Shown here piece by piece: positions 25,797-33,617 of a DNA stretch of 37,967 bases (position 1 is its first letter; each line of letters starts with the position of its first letter). The translations under genes were made by a program, and so were the position numbers. The DNA is from an uncultured Lachnospiraceae bacterium (GTDB taxonomy: Bacteria; Bacillota; Clostridia; Lachnospirales; Lachnospiraceae). The stretch covers positions 1 to 37,967 of the forward strand of contig CACYMJ010000020.1 in the NCBI GenBank assembly GCA_902775485.1, read 5' to 3'. Below the pieces are notes generated by a model, which ran no database searches, was not told the origin of the DNA, and saw only the letters and a list, made by a program, of their open reading frames with translations.

Positions 25797-26716
25797 ACAT
25801 GGATGAGATACAGAAAAGACTGATAAGTGAGGTCGCCGATCTTCACAAGGTTCCGGAAGGAGCTTATAACATCCGGTCTAACGGTCAGTCTGTCGGAAGG
25901 CAGTCCACCGAGAATATAACGATCACACCCCGCGAAGACGGAAAGGGACTTACTATCACGATAAAAGCGGGCACAAAGAACGAGAGTGTTCATATTCCGG
26001 TGGTCATATCGCAGACAGGTATAAAAGAGGTTGTCTATAATGATTTTTACATAGGCGAGGATGCGGATGTGACGATAGTTGCGGGATGCGGGATCGATAA
26101 CTGCGGCAGCCAGGATTCACAGCATGACGGCATACATACTTTTCATGTCGGAAAAAATGCCAGCGTGAAGTATGTTGAGAAACATTACGGATCCGGAAAC
26201 GGCGCCGGAAAAAGGATACTCAATCCCGTCACGGAAGTTTTCCAGGAAGAGGGAAGCCATGTTGAGATGGAGATGGTTCAGATCAAGGGTGTTGATGATA
26301 CGAACCGTACGACAAATGCCAAGCTGGCCGAAAACGCATCTCTTATCGTACGCGAAAGGCTTATGACACATGATGATCAGAAGGCATACAGCACCTATCT
26401 CGTAAACCTCGACGGTGAGGGCGCAAGTGCTGATGTTGTATCCCGATCTGTTGCAAGGGATACATCCTATCAGAAGTTTGATGCGAAGCTTGTCGGCAAT
26501 GCACCGTGCAAGGGACATACGGAATGTGATTCGATCATAATGGACAGCGGCCGGATACTGGCCGTACCGGCACTTGAGGCAAACGATACGGATGCGGCAC
26601 TCGTACATGAAGCTGCAATAGGAAAGATCGCCGGAGATCAGATCATAAAACTGATGACGCTGGGTCTTACGGAACAGGAAGCGGAAGAGCAGATCATTAA
26701 CGGATTTTTGAAATGA
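25790..26716 (+). CDS. sufB: Short SufB/SufD-family Fe-S scaffold (SmsB-like)
   Basis: A 308-residue protein of the SufB/SufD family, about 150 residues shorter than classical SufB because it lacks most of the N-terminal region. The beta-helix core and the C-terminal motifs are intact: NAPCKGHTECDSIIMDSG with two cysteines, and ALVHEAAIGKI with His and Glu at the Fe-S assembly site. This matches the minimal SMS (SmsC-SmsB) systems of archaea and anaerobic bacteria, where one protein replaces SufB and SufD. It ends the co-directional run that starts with priA. Confidence 0.9.
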   Translation: MLNMDEIQKRLISEVADLHKVPEGAYNIRSNGQSVGRQSTENITITPREDGKGLTITIKAGTKNESVHIPVVISQTGIKEVVYNDFYIGEDADVTIVAGCGIDNCGSQDSQHDGIHTFHVGKNASVKYVEKHYGSGNGAGKRILNPVTEVFQEEGSHVEMEMVQIKGVDDTNRTTNAKLAENASLIVRERLMTHDDQKAYSTYLVNLDGEGASADVVSRSVARDTSYQKFDAKLVGNAPCKGHTECDSIIMDSGRILAVPALEANDTDAALVHEAAIGKIAGDQIIKLMTLGLTEQEAEEQIINGFLK

Positions 26717-26743
26717 TCATACTGATATTGTCTTTTTGAGGTC

Positions 26744-26749
26744 TATAAT
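26744..26749 (+). promoter_or_regulatory. Candidate -10 box of the MscS-like gene
   Basis: A consensus TATAAT ends 14 bases before the ATG at 26764. No good -35 is seen at the proper distance. If used, the transcript would have a leader of only about seven bases and no ribosome binding site. Confidence 0.45.
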
Positions 26750-26763
26750 ATATTATTTGCCAT

Positions 26764-28143
26764 ATGGAACCGTCTACGATAAAGATAATTAAGATAATAC
26801 TGACGATCGCAATCGGTATCGGAGTACTGATAGCGATGCGCATCTTTGTAAAAAAGGTGGTCAAAAAGAGCGATAAGATACATCAGAGATTTCTCGGAAA
26901 ACTCTTCAGTCTTATCGTTATCATCGCGTGTCTTGTTAACATAGTGGAAGTTGTCGATCCGAGCCGGGGAGTTTACGCAACGATGCTCAAAGGTTCGGCG
27001 CTTATCGTCGCCATACTCGGTTTTGCGGCACAGCCCGCCATTTCGGACCTTATATGCGGTTTTCTGATAAGTATCAACAAACCGTTTGAGATAGGAGACA
27101 GGATAATCGCGGAGGGGATCGAGCCGGGTATCGTGGAGGATATCACGCTCAGGCATACGGTCATACGTATATACGACGGACTTCGCATCATAGTTCCCAA
27201 CAGCGTGTTAAATTCCAAGACCGTGATTAATACGACCAGGGGTGATGAGAGAGGTATCCATATGACGTTCTCGGTAAGTTATGATACCGATGTTCATACC
27301 GCTGTCGAAGCGATCCGTGACTGCGTTGCGGCAAGCCCCTACACACTGCCGGTCGAGACAAACGGGATAATGGAAGATTCGGGACCGGTGTATTTTCTTA
27401 AGTTTGCGGACAGTGCACTTGTGCTTGAGACAACGATCTGGATAAAAAAAGAATCGAACAGTTATGTTGCGGTCTCCGATATCAACATGAGAGTCATCAA
27501 TATGTTCAGACAGCTCGGAATAGAGATACCTTATGATTACATCAATGTGGTCGAAAGGGAGTATATCGCCGACGATACGGAAATTGTTAAGAAAAAGAAG
27601 AAAACATCTCCTTCTAAACGAAGCGTAAGGTCCGATACGGTAAGAGTAACGGCAGGAGGAGATCGTATAAGTGAGGCTGTTGAAACCGCGCGTGAATTTG
27701 CCCAAAAGCAGAGGCTTGATCAGAAGTCGACGCTCCAGCTTGAACTGATGACCGAGGAGACGATAAGGATACTCGGGTCGATCGCGGAAAGTGCCAAGGC
27801 AAAACTGTGGATCGACGGCAGCGGTCTGAAGTACAGGATACATCTGACGTTCCCGGCAAGCGTCGGAAGCGATGAATACAAAAAACTGCTTTCTCTCGCA
27901 TCATCGGGAAAGAATGAAGCGGTAAAGACCATTTCCGCCAAGATCTGGGAAACCATGGTGACCGGACTCGGATCAGGAAGTGACAGCGCGACAAAAAGCG
28001 ATCAGTTTGAGTGGTCTCTTCGAAATGACGAGCCGGATATCAGCCAGATCGCCGAATCGATACTCGTCGCTCTTGCCGATGATATCAAGGTCAGCGTGAC
28101 AAGGGATCAGGTACAGCTTCTTGTGATCAAATCCGTTCAGTAA
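26764..28143 (+). CDS. MscS-family channel with C-terminal GHKL-ATPase-like domain
   Basis: A 459-residue membrane protein. Three hydrophobic helices occupy residues 5-102; the third, ALIVAILGFAAQPAISD, is the Gly/Ala-rich pore helix of small-conductance mechanosensitive channels. The cytoplasmic beta domain follows (PFEIGDRI, IVPNSVLNSKTVIN). From about residue 295, after a KKKKK linker, an unusual 160-residue extension begins; its TAREFAQKQRLDQKSTLQLE and TEETIRIL stretch resembles the start of an RsbW-like GHKL ATPase, but the N-box Asn is not clear. The ATG lacks a ribosome binding site; an internal ATG at residue 21 would delete part of helix 1. Released turgor during osmotic downshock is the family role. 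Confidence 0.78.
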   Translation: MEPSTIKIIKIILTIAIGIGVLIAMRIFVKKVVKKSDKIHQRFLGKLFSLIVIIACLVNIVEVVDPSRGVYATMLKGSALIVAILGFAAQPAISDLICGFLISINKPFEIGDRIIAEGIEPGIVEDITLRHTVIRIYDGLRIIVPNSVLNSKTVINTTRGDERGIHMTFSVSYDTDVHTAVEAIRDCVAASPYTLPVETNGIMEDSGPVYFLKFADSALVLETTIWIKKESNSYVAVSDINMRVINMFRQLGIEIPYDYINVVEREYIADDTEIVKKKKKTSPSKRSVRSDTVRVTAGGDRISEAVETAREFAQKQRLDQKSTLQLELMTEETIRILGSIAESAKAKLWIDGSGLKYRIHLTFPASVGSDEYKKLLSLASSGKNEAVKTISAKIWETMVTGLGSGSDSATKSDQFEWSLRNDEPDISQIAESILVALADDIKVSVTRDQVQLLVIKSVQ

Positions 28144-28146
28144 ACG

Positions 28147-28848
28147 TTATTCGATCGTAATGTTTATCTGCGCATCATCTGCAATGTCAACATCCTTGAA
28201 CCGTTCGTAATAGTTCATGGCTTTGTTTATCCTGGCAGATAGTTTCTGGTAGTGGTTTCCGTAGAATTCGGGATAAATCGAACCCATATATACATCCTTG
28301 GCCTTGCCGGAGTCTGATACACACCTTTCAAAACCAGCCGTAAACTCTGCGGCCGCTGCATATGCATTATCGGTTTCTTTAAGAAAATCATCAAGTCTGC
28401 ATGCTATCGGATCAGCACCGGAAAGCTCATATATGGCGAACGCTATCTGAGCGTCCATTGAATTCCAGTTAACCTTTTGCTGCCTGCAAAACTCTTTGAA
28501 ATGCGCCTTGCGCTCCCCGACATCATTCCACTGAAAGAGACCGAGTGTTCCTGCTAATTCATTAACGGCAGCGGGATCAAAGTCGGGGGATTCAACGGCT
28601 ATATTTCCCATTATCCCGCAGGCGCCGGCCGGTGAATAACCGGCTTTTATCAGCGTACGATATACAATGTCTTCCTTCTGCTCAAGAGGGATATTGGCAG
28701 GTGCATCGATAGTGAGCGTGACGACACGCGGCTCTTTGGGCTGTGATCGCCGGCCGGTGATCAACACAACACCTGTTACAACGGCTGCAATAATAACAGC
28801 AGCCGCAGATGCAAGTATTATGATCTCTTTTTTCTGAAGTCTTCGCAT
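28147..28848 (-). CDS. Membrane-anchored phage-tail-lysozyme-like protein
   Basis: A 233-residue protein on the minus strand. A basic start (MRRLQKKE) and one hydrophobic helix (about 9-31) anchor it outside the membrane. Residues about 55-190 match the phage tail lysozyme family (Phage_lysozyme2): IVYRTLIKAGYSPAGACGIMGNI, AVESPDFDP and GTLGLFQWNDVGER, with E89 of AVES the likely catalytic acid. It probably cuts peptidoglycan. The gene converges on the MscS gene with a three-base gap and no terminator. A minus-strand TATAAT at 28856-28861 is so close to the ATG that the mRNA may be leaderless. Confidence 0.83.
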   Translation of the reverse strand: MRRLQKKEIIILASAAAVIIAAVVTGVVLITGRRSQPKEPRVVTLTIDAPANIPLEQKEDIVYRTLIKAGYSPAGACGIMGNIAVESPDFDPAAVNELAGTLGLFQWNDVGERKAHFKEFCRQQKVNWNSMDAQIAFAIYELSGADPIACRLDDFLKETDNAYAAAAEFTAGFERCVSDSGKAKDVYMGSIYPEFYGNHYQKLSARINKAMNYYERFKDVDIADDAQINITIE

Positions 28849-28914
28849 ATTCGTGATTATAACAGATTCTGGCCCGACATAATACTGTGATGTTTGGCCG
28901 GATTATACAGGGTA

Positions 28915-28943
28915 TTGATTTTTGAAAAGAGGAGTGATATTAT
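28915..28943 (+). promoter_or_regulatory. Promoter of the feo operon
   Basis: TTGATT (28915-28920), 17 bases, and TATTAT (28938-28943) with extended -10 TG at 28935-28936. The operator at 28951 lies over the expected start site, so binding there would block transcription. A second possible -10 (GATAAT near 28993) precedes the second operator. Confidence 0.72.
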
Positions 28944-28950
28944 CTTTAGC

Positions 28951-28970
28951 TGGTTAGCGATAACTAACCA
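28951..28970. promoter_or_regulatory. feo operator 1 (GTTAG-N6-CTAAC palindrome)
   Basis: TGGTTAG, six bases, CTAACCA: perfect seven-base arms, seven bases after the -10 box. The half-sites resemble those bound by DtxR/IdeR/MntR-type metal repressors, although those sites usually have a one-base centre. Gene context (feoAB) points to an iron-dependent repressor. Confidence 0.8.
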
Positions 28971-29013
28971 AATAACGGCAAATGATCGAGCTGATAATAT
29001 TTTTTTGCCGGAC

Positions 29014-29031
29014 GGTTAGCATAAATTAACC
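29014..29031. promoter_or_regulatory. feo operator 2 (GGTTAG-N6-TTAACC)
   Basis: The same palindrome with one arm mismatch, 63 bases after operator 1 and 53 bases before the feoA start. Two copies suggest cooperative control or two start sites. Confidence 0.7.
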
Positions 29032-29083
29032 ATACGGCAGACATTTGTTTAATATGCGAATGCCGGATATTAAGGAGGATATG

Positions 29084-29320
29084 ATGAAAAAATTGTCAGA
29101 GCTGAAAAAAGATTCAGTGGCCGTGATCAAAGCACTGGGCGGGGATCAGAGATTTATGAGCAGGATCACATCCATAGGTCTTACTCCGGGCAGTACGGTA
29201 ACGGTAATCAAAAATGAAAAGAACAGGCCGCTCCTCGTGTATTCGAGAGATACGATGATCGCGCTCAACAGATCCGAGTGCGAAATGATAGAGGTTGAGG
29301 CGGGAGGAAGAACAGCATGA
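29084..29320 (+). CDS. feoA: Ferrous iron transport protein FeoA
   Basis: A 78-residue cytosolic SH3-like protein that assists FeoB. It shows the family signature ITSIGLTPGSTVTVI and ends with IALNRSECEMIEVE. A perfect AAGGAGG site at 29072-29078 favours ATG 29084 over the adjacent ATG 29081 or the farther 29045. The stop overlaps feoB by four bases (ATGA). It is the first gene behind two metal-type operators. Confidence 0.92.
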   Translation: MKKLSELKKDSVAVIKALGGDQRFMSRITSIGLTPGSTVTVIKNEKNRPLLVYSRDTMIALNRSECEMIEVEAGGRTA

Positions 29321-31341
29321 ACAACAATGGTGAAACCGTAATAGCGCTTCTTGGCCAGCCTAACTCCGGAAAATCAACTCTTTTTAATGCACTTACCGGA
29401 ATGAAACAACATGTCGGAAACTGGCCCGGCAAAACCGTAGAAAAAAAAGAGGGAAGTTTTGTACATAACGGAAAAAACTATCTGGTAGCCGATCTTCCGG
29501 GAACTTACAGCCTGTCTGCCAATTCGGATGAGGAAATGATAACCCGTGACTATATCGCATCGGGAAAGGCGGATGTGATCTGCATACTTGCCGACAGCTC
29601 GCAGCTTGAGAGAAGTCTGTATATGCTGGCTGATTATGCAGGCATTACCGTTCCGTGCTTCCTGGTGCTTAACATGAGCGATGTTGCGCGTGAACAGGGA
29701 AAAACGGTTGATGCTTCAAAACTGGAAGAAAAACTGGGAATTCCGGTCGTATCGTTTACCGCAACAGATACGCGTTCTTACGATGACTTTTATAAGGCGT
29801 TGGAGTATGCGCTCGGAGAGGAGACGGTGGTTTTTGCCGATGATCTTGAAAAGAAGTACTCAGATCTTGATGCTTACGATACGATCAGGTCGGCGATCCC
29901 GGATAATGTTATACCGGGGTATTCAAAGATGTGGCTTGCCGCCAAAGCTGTTGAAGGCGATGCTCCGGTCATCGCGAGGATCAGGAACGCGGTATCGGCA
30001 GATAACGTTAAAACGCTGGATACCGCACTCTCTAAGGTCAATAAAGGCGTGGTTGCCACGGGAGAATGTAAATTCGCCTGGATCGATGAACTTCTTTCTG
30101 ATGCGGCAACAAACAGGCAGTCAAAGGTCTCGCTCGGAAAGTTCGACAGGCTTATCACGCATCACATATGGGGCAAACCGGTCGTTGTCCTGATCGTTAT
30201 ACTCGGACTGATCGCATCCTTTATCCCGGCACTTCCGCTGATGGGGATCGGACAGCTGATAGGCAACATACCCGATCCGCTCAACGAAACGCTTCTGGCT
30301 GCAGGGTGTCCTGCGTTTATAGCAGCGATATTATGCGATGTCATTCTGCGATCCGTGGCTTTCATCGTACAGATGCTCGGATTTGTATTCGGGGTCACGC
30401 TTGTGTTCGGCCTGCTCGAAGAGATCGGAGTGATGGCAAGGATATCATACGTATTTGACAATACCATGGCCCGGTTCGGCCTTCAGGGTAAATCGGTCAT
30501 GCCTTTCCTCATCAGCTTCGGATGTACAATGGGCGGAGCTGCCGGAACAAGGGTCATAGATAACTGGGGACAGAAGGTGCTTACGATCGCTCTTGCATGG
30601 GCTGTTCCTTGCGGTGCGGCATGGGCGGTCATACCAATGCTCTCAACGCTGTTTTTCGGTGCGTGGATGCCCCTCATCATTGCGGTAATACTGCTTGTCA
30701 TGCTCCTTCATATGTGGATCACCGCAAAGGTTTTCGGACGCTCACTGGTCAAGGCCGAAGACAGATACGGAATGATCATGGAACTGCCTCCATATCATAA
30801 GCCGAAGTGGGGCGCTCTTTTACGATATGTTTTCGGACGTACAAAAGATACCTTTATAAGAGCATTAAAAGTCGTACTGATCGTTGCCCTTGCGTTCTGG
30901 CTCCTTTCCTATACATCCTCGGGCGATATCAGTGCGAGCATCCTTTATAAGCTGGGCCGTTTCATAGAACCGGTAACGTCCTTCTTCGGTATGAGATGGC
31001 AGACATTCATGGCCTTTATTGCTTCGAGCCTTGGTAAAGAAGGTGCGCTCGGAGTACTCAGTACGATATTTACAGGTGCCGGGACCATATCCGTAGGTTC
31101 GGTCGTAAGCGGAGTCGCTGCGGATAACATAAACGAACTGCTTGTTGCTAATATACCCAAGCCGGAGGCGCTTGCCCTGATCTTTGCGATGACATTTAAC
31201 ATGCCATGTATCGTTGCACTTGCAGCAACATATCAGGAGACGCACTCAGCAAAGTGGACCGCAAGGATAGCGCTGTATTATACAGCGGTCGCACTGATAA
31301 TCGCAGGGATCGCGTACCGTATCGGCCTGCTCATCTGGTAA
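29317..31341 (+). CDS. feoB: Ferrous iron transporter FeoB
   Basis: A 674-residue GTPase-coupled Fe(II) importer. The N-terminal G domain has GQPNSGKST (13-21), DLPGTYSLS and NMSD as G1, G3 and G4; a helical linker follows; the membrane domain has about eight to ten helices with two Gate modules. The first Gate motif reads GCTMGGAAGTRVIDNW in place of the common GCNVPAIMATR, with the Cys and TR kept and a PCGAAWAV segment after it. It is about 100 residues shorter than the E. coli protein because of a reduced linker and C-terminus. Confidence 0.95.
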   Translation: MNNNGETVIALLGQPNSGKSTLFNALTGMKQHVGNWPGKTVEKKEGSFVHNGKNYLVADLPGTYSLSANSDEEMITRDYIASGKADVICILADSSQLERSLYMLADYAGITVPCFLVLNMSDVAREQGKTVDASKLEEKLGIPVVSFTATDTRSYDDFYKALEYALGEETVVFADDLEKKYSDLDAYDTIRSAIPDNVIPGYSKMWLAAKAVEGDAPVIARIRNAVSADNVKTLDTALSKVNKGVVATGECKFAWIDELLSDAATNRQSKVSLGKFDRLITHHIWGKPVVVLIVILGLIASFIPALPLMGIGQLIGNIPDPLNETLLAAGCPAFIAAILCDVILRSVAFIVQMLGFVFGVTLVFGLLEEIGVMARISYVFDNTMARFGLQGKSVMPFLISFGCTMGGAAGTRVIDNWGQKVLTIALAWAVPCGAAWAVIPMLSTLFFGAWMPLIIAVILLVMLLHMWITAKVFGRSLVKAEDRYGMIMELPPYHKPKWGALLRYVFGRTKDTFIRALKVVLIVALAFWLLSYTSSGDISASILYKLGRFIEPVTSFFGMRWQTFMAFIASSLGKEGALGVLSTIFTGAGTISVGSVVSGVAADNINELLVANIPKPEALALIFAMTFNMPCIVALAATYQETHSAKWTARIALYYTAVALIIAGIAYRIGLLIW

Positions 31342-31347
31342 GAGAAG

Positions 31348-31623
31348 ATGGAAGAACTTGTAAGATTATTAAAAGACGGAAGATCAAGGACTACCGAAAT
31401 GCTCGCTTCCGAGCTGAACACAACCGTTGAAAGAATCGAGCGTGACATTGAGTTCCTGGAAAAAAGCGGGATCATAAAACGGATCGATCTTGGCGGGGCC
31501 GGTAACGGGCAGTATTCATGCGAAGGGTGCAGCGGATGTACTTCGGGAAATAAAACATGCAGCGCCTGCATGCCGGAAGGCGGATTTAAAAACATGGGAG
31601 TCATGTGGGAAGTCGTCGGCTGA
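31348..31623 (+). CDS. FeoC-like winged-helix protein with cysteine cluster
   Basis: A 91-residue protein: residues 1-50 are a winged-helix fold (SRTTEMLASELNTTVERIERD), and residues 58-76 hold five cysteines in the spacing CxxCxxCx6CxxC, then KNMGVMWEVV. FeoC-type proteins of this design bind an Fe-S cluster and modulate FeoB. It lies six bases after feoB, with an AGAGAAG site. Confidence 0.85.
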   Translation: MEELVRLLKDGRSRTTEMLASELNTTVERIERDIEFLEKSGIIKRIDLGGAGNGQYSCEGCSGCTSGNKTCSACMPEGGFKNMGVMWEVVG

Positions 31624-31641
31624 TAAAAAAGAGAGAGAACA

Positions 31642-32016
31642 ATGGGAAACGTAATTATAATCACGGCTCTTATCGCGATAGTGATACTTGCAGTATATTC
31701 CACAGTAAGGAGGATCCGCTTCGGCTCCTCCTGCTGTGGCGAAAAGACCCCGGCGGACAAAAAGGTCAGGGTAAAGGATAAGGATAAGTCCAATTATCCG
31801 TATGAGTATGTTTTAAAAGTTGACGGGATGCACTGTTCAAACTGCGCACGCAGGATAGAGAACGCATTCAATTCGACGGACGGAAGATGGGCAAGGGCGG
31901 ATATCTCAAACAATGAAGTCACGCTTTTGTCCAAACACGATGAGACGCAGCAGGATCTTTCGGGCATTGTCTCTTCAGCCGGCTATGTGATGCTCTCATA
32001 TAAAGCCGCACCATGA
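31642..32016 (+). CDS. FeoB-associated Cys-rich membrane protein fused to a heavy-metal (HMA) domain
   Basis: A 124-residue protein. One N-terminal helix (about 3-21) leads to FGSSCCGEK, the hallmark of the small FeoB-associated Cys-rich proteins. Residues about 54-122 form a ferredoxin-like HMA domain with the metal motif GMHCSNC. Such small proteins normally end soon after the Cys-rich part, so the HMA domain is an addition. It may receive or deliver a metal at FeoB; this is inference. Confidence 0.8.
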   Translation: MGNVIIITALIAIVILAVYSTVRRIRFGSSCCGEKTPADKKVRVKDKDKSNYPYEYVLKVDGMHCSNCARRIENAFNSTDGRWARADISNNEVTLLSKHDETQQDLSGIVSSAGYVMLSYKAAP

Positions 32017-32036
32017 CAGTAAAGAGGTGAGTGAAA

Positions 32037-32681
32037 ATGACAGACAAAGAGTATAAGGATCTGTCGCGCAGGGAGTTTGCAAAAGCTGCCCGGGTGTATG
32101 AAACAGACAAAGGCGGAGTGTATAAGATGTGCAAAAAGGACTACCCCGATGTTCTTGAAGAACTCGAGAAGGAGCCTTTTGATGACCTTCTTGACTGCGG
32201 CTGCGGTCCGGCTCCGATGCTTACGCTGTTACATGAAAAATATCCTCAAAAGCACTATACAGGCATAGACCTGACCCCTGAAATGATAGAAACGGCAAGG
32301 TCTAAAAATATGAAGGATGTCGAGCTTGTGGTGGGAGACTGTGAGAAACTGCCGTTTGATGACGAGTCATATGATGTTGTCATATGCTGCCAGAGTTTTC
32401 ACCATTACCCGAACGTACAGGATTTCTTCGACAGCGTATACCGCGTCCTGCGCCCGGGAGGAAGACTCATACTGCGTGATATGACAGCTAAAACGGCGCC
32501 GGTAAGATGGTTTTTCAATCATATCGAAATGCCGATCATCAATCTCGCCGGACACGGTGATGTCCACGTGTACGGTGTGGATGAGGTCAGAAAACTGTGC
32601 GACAGGGCGGGGCTTGTACTCGAGCGGGGAGAGAAAAGAGGCTTTTTCAGACTCCACTGCGTTGCAAGAAAACCGGCCTGA
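32037..32681 (+). CDS. Class I SAM-dependent methyltransferase
   Basis: A 214-residue enzyme of the UbiE/Methyltransf_11 type: LLDCGCGPAPML (SAM loop), IDLTPEMI (acidic residue for ribose), VVGDCEKLPFDDESYDVV and RVLRPGGRLI. The N-terminus REFAKAARVYE is common in Firmicute relatives. ATG 32037 is favoured over GTG 32031 by the GAGGTG site seven bases upstream. Substrate unknown; as last gene of the feo operon it may act on a metal-related metabolite or be a passenger. A CGGCC-TGAA-GGCCG hairpin spans its stop. Confidence 0.8.
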   Translation: MTDKEYKDLSRREFAKAARVYETDKGGVYKMCKKDYPDVLEELEKEPFDDLLDCGCGPAPMLTLLHEKYPQKHYTGIDLTPEMIETARSKNMKDVELVVGDCEKLPFDDESYDVVICCQSFHHYPNVQDFFDSVYRVLRPGGRLILRDMTAKTAPVRWFFNHIEMPIINLAGHGDVHVYGVDEVRKLCDRAGLVLERGEKRGFFRLHCVARKPA

Positions 32682-32748
32682 AGGCCGATGTAAAGCAAGA
32701 TGAAGATCCGCTCGGATCACATGGATTCATAAAAGAGAAGGGATAGCT

Positions 32749-32844
32749 GATAAGATCACGCAGGATATACTCATCATCGGCGGCAGGGATGATCATATGA
32801 TAATGCCGCATCTGTTCAAGGAGGAATATGAAGTTGATACTTGA
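32749..32844 (+). pseudogene. Remnant of an alpha/beta hydrolase
   Basis: A 31-codon stretch without start reads TQDILIIGGRDDHMIMPHLF, the late beta strand and catalytic-Asp loop of alpha/beta hydrolases, then stops. Just downstream another frame gives MVSWIENMNEKKS before a stop. No complete gene lies in 32682-32980, so this is a decayed fragment; the rest of the gap carries the promoter and operator of the next operon. Confidence 0.55.
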
Positions 32845-32897
32845 TACAATGGTATCGTGGATAGAAAACATGAATGAGAAAAAATCGTGAGGTGAAG

Positions 32898-32926
32898 TGG
32901 ACTTTTCTTTAAACAAGTGATATTAT
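32898..32926 (+). promoter_or_regulatory. Promoter of the ATC-hydrolase operon
   Basis: TGGACT (32898-32903), 17 bases, TATTAT (32921-32926) with extended -10 TG. The AGTGATATTATTT region is almost identical to the feo promoter, which suggests copying of a regulatory cassette. Confidence 0.65.
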
Positions 32927-32930
32927 TTCG

Positions 32931-32946
32931 GTTAGCAAAGACTAAC
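32931..32946. promoter_or_regulatory. Operator of the ATC-hydrolase operon (GTTAG-N6-CTAAC)
   Basis: GTTAG CAAAGA CTAAC, four bases after the -10 box. Same half-sites, spacing and position as the feo operators, so the downstream operon should respond to the same regulator. Confidence 0.75.
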
Positions 32947-32980
32947 GCAAGAAATAAACCCGATAAGCGAGGAATCTGTG

Positions 32981-33616
32981 ATGAAATACATTGGAAAGCC
33001 GGCCGGAATGTGGATGCTTTATAAAAACTCATTTAAGGACAGGCTGACTGCCGACCTTGGTATCGATCCGGTAGATGCGTCGCGGATCATGAAACAGGCC
33101 AAGGCCGAGTACAGAAAGATAATCGAAAAACTGCCGGAGTTTGAAAAGGGCGACAGGTTCACCATGAACATCATAAACTGTTCGCTTCTTACCTCAGTCC
33201 TTCTGTGCCTGAAAAGGCGGCACTCGGTGGAGGAACTTACAGCATATTACGAGCACGCCATGAGCAATACTCCTACGAAGATATTCTGCCGTCTGGCAGG
33301 AAAAAAGAAGTTTTCGCAAAAGGATATCGAAGGAATGAAGGCTACGGCTGCTTTCAATGCAGCCAACAGGAATCCGTATTCCTGGAACATGGACTATATT
33401 CCGTATGAAGACGGCAGCGGTTATGAGGCAAGATTTTTTAAATGCGGGATATGTACGCTTATGAAGGAATACGGATTTTATGATCTGGTACCGGCCATGT
33501 GTCATCTGGACTATACGATGAGCGAAATGGGAGGCGTATCTGATTTTGTCAGGGAATATACCCTGGCATCGGGCGGTCCTTACTGTGATTGCGGATATAA
33601 GAAAAGGATAAAATGA
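32981..33616 (+). CDS. ATC-hydrolase-family protein
   Basis: A 211-residue protein resembling the L-2-amino-thiazoline-4-carboxylate hydrolase family. The C-terminal half has the cysteine pattern FKCGICTLMKEYGFYDLVP, AMCHLDY and LASGGPYCDCGYKK. The founding member opens a thiazoline ring on the way to cysteine; most relatives are untested. A GAGG site eight bases upstream favours ATG 32981 over GTG 32978. First gene behind the GTTAG-type operator, and one base from the hydrolase gene downstream. Confidence 0.72.
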   Translation: MKYIGKPAGMWMLYKNSFKDRLTADLGIDPVDASRIMKQAKAEYRKIIEKLPEFEKGDRFTMNIINCSLLTSVLLCLKRRHSVEELTAYYEHAMSNTPTKIFCRLAGKKKFSQKDIEGMKATAAFNAANRNPYSWNMDYIPYEDGSGYEARFFKCGICTLMKEYGFYDLVPAMCHLDYTMSEMGGVSDFVREYTLASGGPYCDCGYKKRIK

Positions 33617-33617
33617 A

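Noticed and set aside
27208-27843. 211-codon minus-strand ORF opposite the MscS-like gene
   Set aside because: Shadow frame of a clear channel gene; composition is His/Arg-rich as expected for antisense of this codon usage.
32674-32687. Terminator at the end of the methyltransferase gene
   Set aside because: The CGGCC-TGAA-GGCCG hairpin is short and lacks a T run; it overlaps the stop codon and may be chance.
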